Under the pieces are notes generated by a model. It worked only from the letters and a program-made list of their open reading frames with translations. It was not told the origin of the DNA and did not search any database. The position numbers were made by a program, and so were the translations under genes. From the NCBI RefSeq assembly GCF_000429945.1, contig NZ_AUCV01000013.1:84818-148817 (forward strand): a stretch of 64,000 nucleotides of DNA. Reading direction: 5' to 3'. Positions within the stretch are counted from its first letter, which is position 1; each line of letters starts with the position of its first letter. Of the stretch, positions 1 through 8,673 are shown piece by piece. Source of the DNA: Desulfogranum japonicum DSM 18378 (GTDB lineage: Bacteria > Desulfobacterota > Desulfobulbia > Desulfobulbales > Desulfobulbaceae).

Positions 1-1034
1 TATGCAGCAACATAGGCTCTGAAAACACCAACATTGGTCTGACGCCTGAAATTCAGGAGAATCTTGGGATCCACCTGCGACTGCGTGTTATATTCTGTTA
101 TCTGCAGCTCCTTATCCTCAATATAGCTGCTGATCAAACGATACTGCCTGAACTGCTGTAACATTTCTGCATCGCAAAACCGGATGGAGGCAATATCGAT
201 CAACAGGGACCGTTTAATTCTGCGACCACCGGATTCAGACATACCTCGCCAATTCTTGAAGGATGAAGAGATTAACGCATAGGTGGGAATGGTTGTAATG
301 GTCTTATCCCAATTCTGTACCCGTATACAGTTAATCGAAATACTGATTACATCCCCATCAGCCCCATACTGTGGCATTTCTATCCAGTCTCCTATGCGGA
401 CCATATCAGAGGTTGTCAACTGAACAGAAGCCACAAACCCCAAAATAGAATCCTTAAAAACAAGCATGGTAATGGCAGTTAACCCACCAAGGATTGAGAT
501 AACACCCCATGGGGACTTACCTGTAAAAATGGAAACCAGAAAAATCCCCCCAAGCACGAAGGTGATAATTTTGCAGGCGTCAGTATATCCTCGCAGGCTA
601 CTGCCTTTTTGCTTGCTGAGAATTCGATGAATATCTGTTATCGAGGAAAACAATGCTGTCAGGCTGAGCATGCCAACTATTACAAAACCAGCCATGACAA
701 AACGTTTACTCAGGATATACACCGATGATCCATGATCAAAAAACGAATCAAGAGCCAGGGATATGATGGCGACCGGTACAAACCAGCTTACCTTGGTCAA
801 CAACCTGTTGCTCGCCAGAGGGTCATCCCAGTGATACTGGTTGTTTTGGATCCATCTGGTAACAAAATGCAGCAAAGTCTGACGAACCAGGATAGTCACA
901 AACAGAGCAAGCAACACCACACCAGCCAAAAAGATACTGGCTGCAGCAAGTTCTGTGTGTTGGACGTTCAATTTTAAAAAAGTTAGTTTCTCTGCCAACC
1001 AACCAATGGATATTACTTCATCTATACCAGTCAT
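1..1034 (-). CDS. Mechanosensitive ion channel, MscS superfamily (YbdG/miniconductance-like), 3' end cut by window
   Basis: An inner-membrane channel that would open under membrane tension to release solutes. Reading leftward from an ATG at 1034, 344 residues are visible before the window edge. Hydrophobic segments lie near residues 30-50, 82-96, 112-130, 153-171 and 176-205. The last is the glycine/alanine-rich pore helix that continues into an MscS beta-domain (VRIGDWIEM near 212-220, then a DG turn, IRVQNWDKT and TTIPT). The later GGRRIKRSL stretch and the long C-terminal domain are typical of YbdG-type miniconductance channels of about 410-420 residues, so roughly the last 70 residues are missing. 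The family call is firm; the YbdG subtype is inferred from these motifs. Confidence 0.85.
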   Translation of the reverse strand, partial: MTGIDEVISIGWLAEKLTFLKLNVQHTELAAASIFLAGVVLLALFVTILVRQTLLHFVTRWIQNNQYHWDDPLASNRLLTKVSWFVPVAIISLALDSFFDHGSSVYILSKRFVMAGFVIVGMLSLTALFSSITDIHRILSKQKGSSLRGYTDACKIITFVLGGIFLVSIFTGKSPWGVISILGGLTAITMLVFKDSILGFVASVQLTTSDMVRIGDWIEMPQYGADGDVISISINCIRVQNWDKTITTIPTYALISSSFKNWRGMSESGGRRIKRSLLIDIASIRFCDAEMLQQFRQYRLISSYIEDKELQITEYNTQSQVDPKILLNFRRQTNVGVFRAYVAA

Positions 1035-1091
1035 GGGGTACAATCACCTGTTCTAACAAACCGCCTTGATACAAACACATACCTTTGCACA

Positions 1092-1487
1092 TCAATCAAT
1101 TTTCTTTTTTATATCTACAACGGGTGTACCGTTGAGTACATCAAAACCCTTTACATGGAGTATGTTTCCTTCCACCCGCAGGACCTGGAACTCTGAAATG
1201 GCTATGGGGTTGGGTCGCGCCGGACTCCTTGTGGCAAACACACCATGTAATCCCCTGCTGCGGTCACCTCTTGGGTAAACCTTACGGACAGAACGGTCTG
1301 CCTTATGCAGCCAGGACAAAACAACTATGGTTTGTCCAGCCTGTATCCCATCCATAGCATCCAGGTATTTGGGGTCAATTTCTATGGTACCTGTATATTC
1401 AGAACAGTCAAAATTTTTAGGGGCCTGTTCCCGGGTATGAATTTCATTATGAACATAGCCTATACATTCCAATTGTGGTATTTGCAT
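1092..1487 (-). CDS. trmO: tRNA (N6-threonylcarbamoyladenosine37-N6)-methyltransferase TrmO-like
   Basis: A TrmO/YaeB (TsaA, UPF0066) domain protein of 131 residues. The family methylates t6A37 of some tRNAs using S-adenosylmethionine. Family marks are the N-terminal IGYVHNEI, the central GLHGVFATRSPARPNPIAIS block that forms the SAM site, and the C-terminal VKGFDVLNGTPVVDIK. It is the short form, lacking the extra C-terminal domain of E. coli TrmO. Some short homologues have no proven tRNA target, so the substrate is inferred. A GAGG sequence precedes the ATG. It is transcribed toward the MscS gene, 57 bases away. Confidence 0.85.
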   Translation of the reverse strand: MQIPQLECIGYVHNEIHTREQAPKNFDCSEYTGTIEIDPKYLDAMDGIQAGQTIVVLSWLHKADRSVRKVYPRGDRSRGLHGVFATRSPARPNPIAISEFQVLRVEGNILHVKGFDVLNGTPVVDIKKKID

Positions 1488-1541
1488 GATACCTCACATA
1501 TATTGTCAAAAATTTAACAGATAGAGAACCTTGCCGAGTTT

Positions 1542-2075
1542 ATGAAGAAACCTCATTATATATTAATATATCTCAGCATATTATTTGCTTTTCTCCCAGG
1601 TTGCGGACAGGAGCAGGAACCTCTTGATGCAGGTCCCTACACCTTCAAAAATTCCAGACTCACAGTGGTATTACCTGCCAACTGGTTCCTGGCAAAACTT
1701 CCTGGGAGCAACATTCCCTGCGTTCACACAACAATGGATTATGGAATAATTCCCAACCTTCGCCTGGAGAATGTTGTCAAACAGGACCGCCTGGTAACAT
1801 TATTGGCCAATGTAAAAAATAGCATGCAGCAACGATACCCTGCGTACATAGTATCTTCTGAAATTGAAGAACTGGAGGGCTCAGATGGTAAACTGTACAA
1901 AGTGAGGGGCAGACGCATTAACGGTGAAAAAATTCCTGTTGTACATTTTCACTATTTCCTGATTTTCGCTGACGTGACATACCTTGTCACAGCCACCTGC
2001 GCAGAACCGGTCTCAAACCAATACGAATCCGTCTTTGACAATATAGTTGTGCAGGCAAGGCAAGCAAGCAGGTAA
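1542..2075 (+). CDS. Predicted lipoprotein of unknown function
   Basis: A 177-residue protein starting MKKPHYILIY with a hydrophobic signal segment and a lipobox ending LPGC at about residue 21, so it is probably processed by signal peptidase II and lipid-anchored. The mature part is a mixed alpha/beta sequence with a central SEIEELEGSDGKLYKVRG stretch, which loosely recalls small periplasmic proteins carried by some membrane-stress genes. I do not recognise a named family. It stands alone on the plus strand and converges on the HAD gene 20 bases downstream. Confidence 0.7.
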   Translation: MKKPHYILIYLSILFAFLPGCGQEQEPLDAGPYTFKNSRLTVVLPANWFLAKLPGSNIPCVHTTMDYGIIPNLRLENVVKQDRLVTLLANVKNSMQQRYPAYIVSSEIEELEGSDGKLYKVRGRRINGEKIPVVHFHYFLIFADVTYLVTATCAEPVSNQYESVFDNIVVQARQASR

Positions 2076-2095
2076 TATTGAGCCCAGGCTTAAAA

Positions 2096-2758
2096 TCACA
2101 CCAGGTTCATCAACACATCAGCCAATTCTTCGGTGTTATCAACGATTGTATAAGCACCCCTAAAATCATACCCGGCTGTTACCCGGCCCCGTAAAATGAT
2201 ACAGCGAATACCTGCAGCTTTCGCCGCCTGCAACCCCCGAGGGGAGTCTTCAACCACTACGCAATTCGTTGCCCGTTTACCGAGTTTATTCAACCCCAGT
2301 ATATATGGTTCAGGAGACGGTTTGCTCTGAGCATAGTCTCCATTAGCCAAAACAAAATCAAAATATTGGCGCATATTCAACCGCTGGTGTATTGCCTCAA
2401 AATGTTCTTTGTACGAACTGGTTACAACGCCCATCGGCACTTTACCATGCAGTGTTTGCAACAGGTTTTCGACCCCATACAGAGCCAATTGCTGCGCCTG
2501 CTCTATCTTTTCACTGTACAATGCATTACGTTGCGCCCGTAACTCTGAAATTTGTTCCTCATCAATACCGATATCAGATAGCAGATGCCAGGCGCCCACA
2601 TTGCGCTTCAAATACCATTCGAAATAATCTTCTTCTGAAAGTTCAAGGGAATAACGTAGAAGCAACTCTTTATTGGCCAGATAAAACAGATATTCCGTCT
2701 CCACCAATACGCCATCGTTGTCCCAGAGAATTCCCTGTAACTTGTCATTTCTATTCAT
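2096..2758 (-). CDS. HAD-superfamily phosphatase/phosphoglucomutase-like protein
   Basis: A 220-residue haloacid dehalogenase hydrolase. Motif I is DNDGVLVETE near residues 13-22, with D13 the likely nucleophile and D15 the acid/base. Motif II is VTSS near residue 112, motif III the lysine in AQSKPSPEPY, and motif IV VVVEDSPRGLQAAKAAG. The helical cap between motifs I and II is the C1 type of beta-phosphoglucomutase and many sugar phosphatases. Substrate cannot be told from sequence. It is separated from the next upstream gene by about 230 bases with no convincing coding content. Confidence 0.85.
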   Translation of the reverse strand: MNRNDKLQGILWDNDGVLVETEYLFYLANKELLLRYSLELSEEDYFEWYLKRNVGAWHLLSDIGIDEEQISELRAQRNALYSEKIEQAQQLALYGVENLLQTLHGKVPMGVVTSSYKEHFEAIHQRLNMRQYFDFVLANGDYAQSKPSPEPYILGLNKLGKRATNCVVVEDSPRGLQAAKAAGIRCIILRGRVTAGYDFRGAYTIVDNTEELADVLMNLV

Positions 2759-2989
2759 ACCACATCACTTGTATACATCCAGTAACGAATCCAGAAGAAC
2801 GTCTTTTCAACAAAAATCGCAATTCCCTCATAGGAGAAACAGATAAACCTGAAACTCCCTTGTCTTTGTAACTGGGTACAGGATGCCTGAAGTTTTGGCA
2901 AGCAGACCGACGCAACGAAGAAGGTAATACGTAAACCAAGTTGATCGTGGAAAAATCAGGTATACCGTTAACAGTTACCAAAAATCATA

Positions 2990-3904
2990 TTATTCCATAC
3001 GCACAATCTGATCCAGAAGGGAAAAGCGAGAAACAATATTGAGCAGCAGGTAGCTGAGGACAATTGCAGTCAAGAGTCGCAAACTGACGATAACCCAAAG
3101 ATTTGCCCCGAATATTACAAACAACAGGACATCTTCAATTACAGAATGACAGACCATGAGAAAAGTGCTGATATAAAAAACATCCTGTTTACTCAGATTT
3201 CCCCTGTGGGCCTCGCGGATTAGAAGCGATGCACCATAGGTTATGCCCAACAACTGACCAATGATAATGGAAAAAGAGGTGTTCACTTTTTCAATATGCC
3301 TCTGTATCAGCGGGGTAGCCTTGAGCAGATCCACGCAAATGATAATACTGCTCACCATGCATACAATCTTAATCGCCAGGTAACAGGAGTGCAGAAAGGA
3401 ATGTATAAGCAGGTTCCCAAAGGATTGTACCTGCGGACTTTGGGAGATAACAGTATCTGTAACCTCAGGAAAAAAGAAATCAGGGAGAAAAGGAAGAGGA
3501 AGCACAGCAATAAACGCAGCTGAGAGTCGTAACACCACCGAATATCTATACGAGACTCCAAGTTTTTTTATAATGGCACTTTCTACAACGAGCGCGTGGC
3601 ACACACCGAGAAAAATAGCTAAAGTCGTCCATTGATATGCAGACAGCCCAAGGGGAGCAGCAAAAGCAATGCCAGCATATACATTCAGTAAGATACCTCC
3701 GGCCAGGGAAATGGACGCCTCAGGTGGTAAATGCAACAGTTTGGTAACAGGGGCGAAAAGAAAACTGACATGCTTGAGAAGATCAAAATAGAGCAACACG
3801 TCAGCAATGATATATAGAGGAACCACAAACTTGAGAATAATAACAGCCGTGGACAAAGAAGAGCGCAGACTCTCCTTCAGGAGAGTGACAAGAGAGTGAA
3901 ACAT
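2990..3904 (-). CDS. Nucleoside recognition (Gate) domain membrane protein
   Basis: A polytopic membrane protein with about eight hydrophobic segments and two copies of the Gate/nucleoside-recognition pattern (LAGGILLNVYAGIAFAAPLG near the first third; GQLLGITYGASLLIREAHRG in the second half), as in SpoVB/YjiH-like proteins found in many anaerobes. The substrate is unknown. I chose the ATG at 3904 rather than one at 3973, because the longer form would overlap the end of the zinc-binding gene (stop at 3927) and adds a soluble basic stretch before the first membrane segment. It is the last gene of a leftward run beginning near 5906. Confidence 0.75.
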   Translation of the reverse strand: MFHSLVTLLKESLRSSLSTAVIILKFVVPLYIIADVLLYFDLLKHVSFLFAPVTKLLHLPPEASISLAGGILLNVYAGIAFAAPLGLSAYQWTTLAIFLGVCHALVVESAIIKKLGVSYRYSVVLRLSAAFIAVLPLPFLPDFFFPEVTDTVISQSPQVQSFGNLLIHSFLHSCYLAIKIVCMVSSIIICVDLLKATPLIQRHIEKVNTSFSIIIGQLLGITYGASLLIREAHRGNLSKQDVFYISTFLMVCHSVIEDVLLFVIFGANLWVIVSLRLLTAIVLSYLLLNIVSRFSLLDQIVRME

Positions 3905-3926
3905 GGGTGTATATCTAAGGGCTTTT

Positions 3927-4163
3927 TTACTTTGCAGTTCTCTTTGAGCCCCTGTATGTAAAAGCCTTTGCAATCATTTTATAAAAACTGCCTTTATCAA
4001 TACCAATGGCTTTGCCACATTGGCAGTAAATTTTATTACTCTGTTGATAGCAGGAAAAGCCCTTGGTAATACGAGCCTTATGACAGCGCAATACCTCACC
4101 AGGCCCTATTTTATCGTATTGCCAAAGCTTCTTCTTACAGGCCGCACATCGCAGCGTTAACAT
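3927..4163 (-). CDS. Small cysteine-rich, probably zinc-binding protein
   Basis: A 78-residue basic protein with CAAC at residues 6-9, CHKARITKGFSC, and YCQCGKAIG toward the middle, the spacing of a zinc ribbon or treble-clef knuckle. Function unknown. It lies between a short conserved-looking protein (9 bases or slightly more upstream, depending on that gene's context) and the Gate-domain gene, and is probably co-transcribed with them. No other domain is visible. Confidence 0.6.
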   Translation of the reverse strand: MLTLRCAACKKKLWQYDKIGPGEVLRCHKARITKGFSCYQQSNKIYCQCGKAIGIDKGSFYKMIAKAFTYRGSKRTAK

Positions 4164-4172
4164 GATCGCGGG

Positions 4173-4481
4173 TCAAATTTTCTGATGGGTTCGTTCCAAC
4201 TCAACAGGATCATAACATTTATACAGTCGCACTTTACGACTGCGGGGAAATTCACGTTTGATCATTTCCTTTAACAACCTTGGCAAGGTGTCTCTGTTAG
4301 ATACCACGTCCTGTTGCAGATAACCATCTTCTTTGAGTAAAAATGTCGATGAATCTTTTACAAGAAGAGCTATGGTCCTGTTTCGCTTATAGGACAGAAG
4401 TTCAATCCCACCGGGCGGGTCTATGGACGGAAGCATCTGCATAATCTGCTTATGCAGGGTCGCGATGTTAATCAGGGCCAT
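4173..4481 (-). CDS. Hypothetical protein
   Basis: A protein of about 102 residues from the ATG at 4481 (MALINIATLHKQ). A longer form using TTG at 4526 would overlap the FlgO-like gene by four bases but has no ribosome binding site. The sequence is soluble and mixed alpha/beta: LLSYKRNRTIALLVKDSS suggests paired strands, and the basic C-terminal part KREFPRSRKVRLYK ends in a helix. I do not recognise the family. Its position inside a run of lipoprotein and membrane-protein genes is the only clue to its role. Confidence 0.55.
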   Translation of the reverse strand: MALINIATLHKQIMQMLPSIDPPGGIELLSYKRNRTIALLVKDSSTFLLKEDGYLQQDVVSNRDTLPRLLKEMIKREFPRSRKVRLYKCYDPVELERTHQKI

Positions 4482-4522
4482 GGGGCTGCCAGAGATCTTC
4501 TCTGGATACTTGCGAAGTATTC

Positions 4523-5167
4523 TCAATAAAAAATTCTATCAATAAAGGATTCCCTGGGAGGAGTAATCCCGTCTTCTATCTTTTCTTCCTCAAACTGATA
4601 CCCAAGCATACGTAACGTATTATCGTCAAGATAGAGTTTATCTTCATACGCAGCACGGATAGTTCGATCATTGGGATCAACAAGACGGACGGAAAGATAC
4701 AGCACTCGATTAGTCAACGTATAGGTTGCGAGAACCAAAGCCTGAGCTTTCTGTTTTTGCGCTAGTTTTTCCAACTCTCTGGTCAGCATAAACTCACCCT
4801 GTTGATCCAGGATGACCAATTCACCACGCAATTTCAATTCTTTGGCAGTATACGTCCTTGTTACAAACCCTGCTATTATACTGTTTTGCAGGCTGCGTCC
4901 AAAATCCGTGGCCTGCTTGAGAGTCTTTTCATCAACAGGCGTGGTTACAAGAACTGGCTGTTCATGCTCACGGGGAAATAATGGCGGTAAACATTGTGCA
5001 ATAAGCTTTCGGGCAATGGTATCGCCTAAAGCCACCAGATTGACATGCCCGCCAAGCACGGGTTCCAGTCTCGTACCATTTAATCTGCTGCACCCGGAGA
5101 TACAGGCAAAAAAGATTACCAGAAGAACCGGTACAAAGCATGTGGGAAAAAAGGTGACCTTGCGCAT
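4523..5167 (-). CDS. FlgO-like outer membrane lipoprotein
   Basis: A 214-residue lipoprotein: hydrophobic segment at residues 9-25 and lipobox CISGC at about 26. The mature part matches the FlgO pattern: NLVALGDTIARKLIAQCLPP, then VDEKTLKQATDFGRSLQN, then a strand-rich end with ALVLATYTLTNRVLYLSVRLVD. FlgO in Vibrio is an outer-membrane lipoprotein needed for flagellar stability, but the domain is also found in lipoproteins unlinked to flagella. No flagellar gene is nearby, so a flagellar role is only possible. It is transcribed with the lipoprotein upstream and the small genes downstream. Confidence 0.7.
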   Translation of the reverse strand: MRKVTFFPTCFVPVLLVIFFACISGCSRLNGTRLEPVLGGHVNLVALGDTIARKLIAQCLPPLFPREHEQPVLVTTPVDEKTLKQATDFGRSLQNSIIAGFVTRTYTAKELKLRGELVILDQQGEFMLTRELEKLAQKQKAQALVLATYTLTNRVLYLSVRLVDPNDRTIRAAYEDKLYLDDNTLRMLGYQFEEEKIEDGITPPRESFIDRIFY

Positions 5168-5228
5168 GTCATCTCAATGGTAGCTGCTCAGAGGTAAAAA
5201 AGAGAGAGTTACCTCTGTTGCAAGTAAC

Positions 5229-5906
5229 TCAGTGTTTGCTTATCAGATTAATTTCTTTGGCTGAAGTTCCTCGTTGATAATGCCAGAAATCTTTATCATT
5301 TATATAATAAATATCCGAGCGGTGCATTATATATTCATTATCATCCTGAATCGAGGTAGTGATAATGACCTCGTAGTGACCATTGATGGTTGAGGTTGCC
5401 CGTGCCGCATCCACAGCACCGGCGGTAAGCACGGCAATAATATCATCAGGAGCATGTCGAAATACCACGATTCCTGCGGTAAGAGCAGTGAGAACACCTG
5501 GTTGGGGCCATTGATATCTGGCCGAAGCATGATACAGCACCTGAACTTTATACTCCACTAACAGTGTATTTTCTTCAAGTGCAGCCCGGGTTGGCACACC
5601 ACTTTGGACAAGATGAGAAACCAGCAGATCATTAAACCCTTCATCAAAAGCAAAGGTCCCACCCCCACTGCAGGCATCAGGCAGGCCGCAGGTGTGCTTC
5701 ACATAGACCGGATCAAGCAAATATCCGCGTTCAATCAGATCGTTGTTAATCTGATGTGCCACATCACCAGCCAAAACGCTCCAATGGTGGGCAGCCTGCA
5801 TCTTTGCCTGGCTGGTATAAGGGTAGCCGGTTGATTGGGGAATACGTACACATCCTGTCAACGATGACAAAACGAAAAAAATAAAAAGAAAAATTAGCCA
5901 GCGCAT
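5229..5906 (-). CDS. Predicted lipoprotein, partner of the FlgO-like gene
   Basis: A protein of 225 residues from the ATG at 5906, preceded by GGAGG four bases upstream. A further ATG at 5960 lies before an unlikely hydrophilic leader. The N-terminus MRWLIFLFIFF ends in the lipobox LTGC. The mature region has two cysteines (HTCGLPDACSGGG) that could form a disulfide, and the VEYKVQVLYHASARY and YEVIITTSIQDDN strands. I do not recognise a family. It heads the leftward run 5906-2990, 62 bases upstream of the FlgO-like gene; two consecutive lipoproteins suggest a shared envelope job. Confidence 0.65.
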   Translation of the reverse strand: MRWLIFLFIFFVLSSLTGCVRIPQSTGYPYTSQAKMQAAHHWSVLAGDVAHQINNDLIERGYLLDPVYVKHTCGLPDACSGGGTFAFDEGFNDLLVSHLVQSGVPTRAALEENTLLVEYKVQVLYHASARYQWPQPGVLTALTAGIVVFRHAPDDIIAVLTAGAVDAARATSTINGHYEVIITTSIQDDNEYIMHRSDIYYINDKDFWHYQRGTSAKEINLISKH

Positions 5907-6006
5907 TGCGCCTCCGACATGGAATGGGTTGAATGTACTCATTATTCTTGTCGGAAGCATTATCCCAAAAATATAGCTCTATTTTCCCCTTTATTCTAAA
6001 AATGAA

Positions 6007-6450
6007 TTACAACAGTCCATTGAGTTTACTTTCAATTTCTGCTTGCGGAACGGCTCCAACCACCTGGTCCCGAACTTCTCCCCCTTTAAAGAAAAGCAAC
6101 GTGGGAACCCCTCGGATCTGGAATCTGGACGCAGTCATCTGGCTCACAGAAGTATCCAGTTTAGCTATGACAATTTTTCCTGCGTATTTCCCGGCAATAT
6201 TTTCAATAACCGGTGCAATCATTTTACAGGGACCACAGGTCGGTGAGAAAAAATCTACCAGCACAGGAAGATTTGATTCCATGACAACAGCTTGAAAATT
6301 TTGATCATTAATATGCCGAACAACTCCTGTCAATGCTGCAGATTGAAGTGACGCCCTGCATTTCCCACATTTTGCCTCTGTATATTCTTTTCCGGCAGGA
6401 ATCCTGTTTTTTGCACCACAATTGGCACATACGGCAAGAGCTTCAGGCAT
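6007..6450 (-). CDS. trxC: Thioredoxin 2 (TrxC) with N-terminal zinc site
   Basis: A 147-residue thioredoxin. The N-terminus carries two CxxC pairs (VCANCGAK and AKCGKCRA), which form the zinc site of TrxC, followed by a thioredoxin fold with the active site PTCGPCK near residues 71-77 (most thioredoxins have W before CGPC; here it is T). The cis-proline loop is RGVPTLLFF. It acts in cytoplasmic disulfide reduction. An AAGGAGG sequence lies just before the ATG. It is a single gene or the distal promoter-side neighbour of the lipoprotein run, 100 bases from it. Confidence 0.9.
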   Translation of the reverse strand: MPEALAVCANCGAKNRIPAGKEYTEAKCGKCRASLQSAALTGVVRHINDQNFQAVVMESNLPVLVDFFSPTCGPCKMIAPVIENIAGKYAGKIVIAKLDTSVSQMTASRFQIRGVPTLLFFKGGEVRDQVVGAVPQAEIESKLNGLL

Positions 6451-6854
6451 GTTGCCCTCCTTGTGTACTGATTTTATCCATAAACATACGAACGAACATT
6501 GTCTTTCAGTAAAAAATTACAATAAGAAACGGCTTGCATAGAGGCAACCCCACTACTGCAAAATAACCAGGCAAGGCAGGAGATGTATCACTTTTTTCGT
6601 AATACTGAAACCAAAACAATGTAACTCTATGTTGCACATAAATGTTTGTCTTTACATATTTTTTTTATCCAGCAAGCATGTAATTCAAGGTGACGGTGAT
6701 CTTAGCAGGACAGGACTGAACACACAGATGTTCGGATATATAATCCACAAAAATATACCTGAAGCCATGCTGACAAAAAAGTTGACTTTAATTGGATATC
6801 ACGTATTTTTTACATATACCTTTCCTCAATTATTAATGATATCTTATTATTAGA
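6451..6854. other. Intergenic region between trxC and the DtxR-type regulator
   Basis: About 400 AT-rich bases between two divergent genes. It should hold both promoters. An open stretch of 74 codons at 6629-6853 has no ribosome binding site and no family resemblance, and I do not call it a gene. Confidence 0.5.
6782..6809 (+). promoter_or_regulatory. Possible sigma-70 promoter for the DtxR-type gene
   Basis: TTGACT at 6782-6787 and TATTTT at 6804-6809 with a 16-base spacer, about 45 bases before the coding start. The surroundings are strongly AT-rich, so the match may be chance. Confidence 0.3.
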
Positions 6855-7325
6855 ATGCATATGAATAAACTGACAGCGAGCCAGGAAGATTACCTCGAAG
6901 CCATTTACCAGATATCAGAAGAAAAAATGGCTTCCCGCGCCAAGGATATTGCTCAACGTCTTCAGGTCAGGGCCTCTTCAGTCACGTCTGCCTTGCGAAC
7001 TCTAGGTTCCATGGGGCTGATTAATTATGCTCCCTATGACCTGATAACGTTAACAGAAGAAGGTAAGACCGTTGCCCGGGAAATTGTACGCCGCCATGAA
7101 GCCCTGGAACGCTTCCTCACCAATGTACTTGGGATTGCTCCTAAGGAAGCCAGTGAAGCAGCCTGCCGTATGGAACACTCTGTTCCTAAAAACATTGTTA
7201 ATCGATTAGTCGAGTATTCAGAATATGTAGAGCATTGCCCCAAAGGAGGTGTTACCTGGGATTCAGGATTTGGCTACTACTGCAAAGGTGGTTGTAATGA
7301 ATCAAGCTGCCAAAGGAAAAAATAG
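6855..7325 (+). CDS. DtxR/MntR-family metal-dependent transcriptional regulator
   Basis: A 156-residue regulator. Residues 3-65 form the winged helix (LTASQEDYLEAIYQI, then RASSVTSALRTLGSMGLINY), followed by the dimerisation and metal-binding domain (EIVRRHEALERFLTNVLGI, and a CRMEHSVP segment equivalent to the CxxEH metal site). The C-terminus is unusual: VEHCPKGGVTW, then YYCKGGCNESSC, giving four clustered cysteines instead of an SH3-like domain. It probably senses Fe(II) or Mn(II); which genes it controls is not evident. Two in-frame ATGs (6855, 6861) are possible; neither has a clear Shine-Dalgarno. Confidence 0.85.
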   Translation: MHMNKLTASQEDYLEAIYQISEEKMASRAKDIAQRLQVRASSVTSALRTLGSMGLINYAPYDLITLTEEGKTVAREIVRRHEALERFLTNVLGIAPKEASEAACRMEHSVPKNIVNRLVEYSEYVEHCPKGGVTWDSGFGYYCKGGCNESSCQRKK

Positions 7326-7684
7326 TTTCTTCCGCCTATTACGAAAGACAGCTCAATCTGGCCCCTCATATGACGACGACAGTGTCTTGTGAATGCATTT
7401 TGGTCTTCTCTCAATATTTGCAACTCATTACATTACAGCGGCTGTATCTACCTGATTTCACTCACCTCCAAACTGTAACTTACTCAAAGTGTACCAGATC
7501 TTTCCGCAAACAGCCTGGCTTACATATGGCCAATAGGCTACGCCAACATATGTATTTCTTTCCTCAAACTCTTTTACAAAAGAATCTTTATCAATCCTTT
7601 ACCTCGAAACACAGCAATCTTCTGTTATACTTTTTGTATTAAGCTATAATACAAATAGACGCAGCAACAGAAGGGTTAGGTGCA
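7326..7684. other. Intergenic region upstream of the PilZ gene
   Basis: About 360 bases. A perfect -10-like TATAAT sits at 7645-7650, 35 bases before the PilZ start, with only a poor -35. A 90-codon open stretch at 7370-7642 has no recognisable family or ribosome binding site and is not called. Confidence 0.45.
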
Positions 7685-8599
7685 ATGAAAGACTTTATTT
7701 TAGACAAATTGCATACCTTTTTCCCGTCAATGGCTATTTCAACGGGAGAGGATATGGTTGAAAAGGGGGTGGAAGATGGTAGCCACTTCACGTTACTGAC
7801 CGATACGAAACGCATCCTTTCCTATGTCCACACTCTCTACCTGGAAGAACGTCTCATTGAAGTGCAAATTGACAGCACCACCAGGCTCTTTTTTGCCACG
7901 CTTTGGGATTACCCTCCAACCGTACCCGGCAAAACAGGAGAAGAAGAATCCCCCATTATCCCGCCGGACTATGAAAGTGGAGCGTATCTAACCGAAATGC
8001 AGTACCTCGCTCTGTCTCCGCTGGACCCTGTCATCGGTAACATAAGAATTCGTTCGTCTGCTCAACTACTGCTGCGATTCTATACTGGAACTACAGCAGT
8101 GGAACTGGGCACTACTTTTATCAAGGCTGACTCGTACCTGGATACACAGTTGCTGATACTGAAGTTTCCGGAAATAGGACGAATAATCCCCAATAACCGT
8201 CCTTTTCGTGCAAAGATCCCTTCTCACATCCATATGGATGTGATTATAAACGCTCCAGATAACGGCATACATGGTATAGCCTGCAGAATGATAGATATCA
8301 GCACCATGGGCATGCTGATCGAACACGATGGGCTCGATGAAAACATCCAGGAGGGAGATAAAGCATCAATCCTCATTCATACCGATAACATGGAAGAAAT
8401 ACGCGTCACTTGCACCATACGCCATTTTGCGCGTATTCGTACCAAATCGGGATACAGTAATGTGTGTGGCATGCAATTTGACCTTGAAAGCAGAGCTCTG
8501 GCCAGTCAGATCGAAATCTTATTTTCCAGAATTCAGAGAGCCTTCCTGCGCTCCCTGTCGTCTAAGACTGCAGGAAACAATATTCCACTCATGTTATAA
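7685..8599 (+). CDS. PilZ-domain c-di-GMP-binding protein
   Basis: A 304-residue cytoplasmic protein. The C-terminal third is a PilZ domain: RPFRAKIP supplies the RxxxR-like loop arginines and DISTMGM gives the D/NxSxxG motif, so c-di-GMP binding is likely. The N-terminal 170 residues contain strands resembling a YcgR-N/PilZN-like beta domain (LYLEERLIEVQIDSTTRLFF). Output is unknown; PilZ proteins of this shape often act on motility or surface structures. The window holds a diguanylate cyclase (10528-11445) and a chemotaxis locus, but no direct link is shown. Confidence 0.8.
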   Translation: MKDFILDKLHTFFPSMAISTGEDMVEKGVEDGSHFTLLTDTKRILSYVHTLYLEERLIEVQIDSTTRLFFATLWDYPPTVPGKTGEEESPIIPPDYESGAYLTEMQYLALSPLDPVIGNIRIRSSAQLLLRFYTGTTAVELGTTFIKADSYLDTQLLILKFPEIGRIIPNNRPFRAKIPSHIHMDVIINAPDNGIHGIACRMIDISTMGMLIEHDGLDENIQEGDKASILIHTDNMEEIRVTCTIRHFARIRTKSGYSNVCGMQFDLESRALASQIEILFSRIQRAFLRSLSSKTAGNNIPLML

Positions 8600-8673
8600 T
8601 AGCCATCGGTATACTTGGGAAGAGGTTACGTCTGCCCGTTCACCTGTTTAAAACCTGTCACACAATTTTTTAG

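Noticed and set aside
2751..2981. 76-codon open frame between the HAD and Gate-domain genes
   Set aside because: No ribosome binding site, no recognised domain. Sequence resembles intergenic repeat material, but no second copy is in the window.
6629..6853. 74-codon open frame upstream of the DtxR-type gene
   Set aside because: AT-rich intergenic sequence, no ribosome binding site, lies over the likely promoter.
7370..7642. 90-codon open frame before the PilZ gene
   Set aside because: No initiation signal, no family resemblance, and a -10-like box follows immediately after it.
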